A stretch of 6,896 bases of DNA from Paracoccaceae bacterium. GTDB taxonomy: Bacteria; Pseudomonadota; Alphaproteobacteria; Rhodobacterales; Rhodobacteraceae. Location: assembly GCA_015487335.1 (NCBI GenBank), contig WFPZ01000113.1, positions 1-6,896 on the forward strand, in the 5' to 3' direction. Positions 5,753 through 6,896 of this stretch are shown here, in pieces; the first letter of the stretch is position 1, and each line of letters opens with the position of its first letter. The notes under the pieces are model-generated. The model was not told the DNA's origin. It saw nothing but the letters and a program-made list of their open reading frames with translations, and searched no databases. Both the position numbers and the translations under genes were made by a program.

Positions 5753-6896
5753 GCCACGGCGAACTGGGCCATCATGCCGGCATCCTCGTGCTCGAGGATG
5801 TGGCAGTGCATCATGTAGGGCAGGTTCTCCGGCGCCGGGTGATCGAAGCGCATCAGCAGGTCGACATAGCCGTTGACCAGCACCGTGTCCTTCCAGCCCC
5901 TGTTCCAGGGGTTGGGCGGCCGGCCGTTTTCCGAGACCACCTGAAAGCGCACCCCGTGCACGTGGAACGGGTGCATCAGCATGCGGGCCGAAACCCGCCA
6001 GTACTGCATCCGACCCCTCTTCACAGAGAAATCCAGCCGGTCCATCTTGAACGCCCTGCCGTTGATCCCCAGCCCGCCGCCGAACATCATCGCCGGCCCC
6101 ATGCCCATGTCGAGGGTGAAGCTGCGCTGCTCGGCCCCGGTGGCGTCGAGTGCCGGAAGCTCGCCGCCGATGTTGCCGGGCAGGCGGGTGATGCGGGCCG
6201 GCAGGGTGGTATCCACCGCAAAGGGCAGCACCTCGAAACTGCCGCCCGAACGGTTTGCGCCCATCATTCCGCCCATCATGGCATTGGGATTGGCGCCGCT
6301 GATCAGCGCATCCGGGGCGCCGTCGGTGAAATCGAGCAGAACCTCGGCCCGCTCGCCGGGCGAAAGAACCAGCCCGCCCAGGGCCATCGGCTCTGGCAGG
6401 TAGCCCGAATCGGTGGCCACCAGGTGCATCTGCCGCCCGCTGCGCATGGACAGCGTGTAGATGCGCCCGTTGGAGCCGTTGAGAAGCCGCAGCCGCACCA
6501 CAGCGCGCGGCACCGCGGCCGTGGCCCCGATCTGGCCGTTGATCACCATGGTGTCGCCGACGAAGCCTGTCATCCGGCCGCCCATGCCCGGGTTGTAGGT
6601 CATCCTGCCGGAACGCGTGAAGTTGCGGTCCTGCAGCACCAGCGTCAGGTCGTCCACCCCATAGGCGGAGGGCAGGCCGCGTTCGTCGTCGAGCCCGTCC
6701 CAGATGTGCATCACCCCGGCCAGCCCGTTGTAGACCTGCCTCGCCGTGGCCTCGTGGATATGGGTATGATACCAGGTGGTCGCGGCGGGCTGGGTGATGT
6801 CGAGCACCGGCTCCCAGGTTGCGCCGGGGGCAACCGGCTGATGGGGGCCGCCGTCCACGTCGCCGGGGATGACGAGGCCGTGCCAGTGCACGGTGA
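5749..6896 (-). CDS. CueO-like periplasmic multicopper oxidase (C-terminal part, 5' end outside window)
   Basis: The frame is open from the right edge to a TGA at 5749-5751. The GTG at 6889-6891 is an internal valine of a T-V-H-W-H-G motif, not a start, so the true N-terminus, with any signal peptide and the first cupredoxin strands, lies outside. Counting from that valine as 1, all four copper motifs are present: HWHG (2-5), WYHTHIH (40-46), HPFHVHG (307-313) and HCHILEHEDAGM (362-373), giving the type 1 Cys C363 and axial Met M373. Sequence style (PGDVDGGP, QPAAT, RLRLLNGSN, ENGRPP, GWKDTV, LEHEDAGMM) follows E. coli CueO, which oxidises Cu(I) in the periplasm for copper tolerance. Unlike CueO, the long Met/His-rich insert before the third copper motif is reduced to short Met clusters, AMMGGMMG (204-211) and DMGMGPAMM (261-269). 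Substrate access may therefore differ. Other laccase-like roles are possible. Confidence 0.92.
   Translation of the reverse strand, partial: TVHWHGLVIPGDVDGGPHQPVAPGATWEPVLDITQPAATTWYHTHIHEATARQVYNGLAGVMHIWDGLDDERGLPSAYGVDDLTLVLQDRNFTRSGRMTYNPGMGGRMTGFVGDTMVINGQIGATAAVPRAVVRLRLLNGSNGRIYTLSMRSGRQMHLVATDSGYLPEPMALGGLVLSPGERAEVLLDFTDGAPDALISGANPNAMMGGMMGANRSGGSFEVLPFAVDTTLPARITRLPGNIGGELPALDATGAEQRSFTLDMGMGPAMMFGGGLGINGRAFKMDRLDFSVKRGRMQYWRVSARMLMHPFHVHGVRFQVVSENGRPPNPWNRGWKDTVLVNGYVDLLMRFDHPAPENLPYMMHCHILEHEDAGMMAQFAVA

Noticed and set aside
6889..6891. GTG as the start codon of the multicopper oxidase
   Set aside because: It is the valine of a T-V-H-W-H-G copper-binding motif that lies well inside the protein in this family. 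The gene clearly continues beyond the right edge.
1..6896. CRISPR array, tRNA, rRNA or prophage genes
   Set aside because: No regularly spaced repeats, no tRNA-like cloverleaf sequence or rRNA segment, and no phage structural or integrase gene were seen on either strand.

Overview
The window is mostly high-GC DNA (by eye in the high 60s percent), with the codon bias and protein sequences of an alphaproteobacterium, most likely Rhodobacterales/Rhodobacteraceae. This placement rests on the PanB and PanC sequence style, the DMGDH/GcvT-type flavoprotein, the P450 and the CueO-like oxidase; no marker gene confirms it. One block, about 3360-4060, is strikingly AT-rich (four hand-counted 60-base lines gave 32-47% GC) and does not match its surroundings.

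Layout. (1) 1-1487, minus strand: the N-terminal 495 codons of a large FAD-dependent oxidoreductase of the dimethylglycine/sarcosine dehydrogenase family, running off the left edge. (2) 1488-1667: a 180-bp divergent intergenic region with a plausible promoter for panC. (3) 1668-3319, plus strand: a tight panC-panB operon with a 4-bp ATGA overlap. (4) 3320-4392: an accessory insert holding one AT-rich DUF502 membrane-protein gene (3443-4030), then about 240 bp of degraded insertion-sequence debris that looks like a fusion of two different transposase remnants, with several hairpins. (5) 4393-5745, plus strand: a complete cytochrome P450. (6) 5749-6896, minus strand: the C-terminal part of a CueO-like periplasmic multicopper oxidase, convergent with the P450 with only 3 bp between the stop codons and running off the right edge.

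How the genes relate. panC and panB make pantothenate, the CoA precursor. PanB consumes 5,10-methylene-tetrahydrofolate, and enzymes of the divergent flavoprotein's family generate that cofactor when they demethylate methylated glycines, so a one-carbon link across the shared promoter region is possible but unproven. The P450 and multicopper oxidase are both metal-dependent oxidative enzymes, but nothing in the window shows that they work together. The DUF502 gene looks like a recent arrival next to an insertion-sequence scar. I see no strong evidence for a wholly new biological system. The most unusual part is the 3320-4392 insert.
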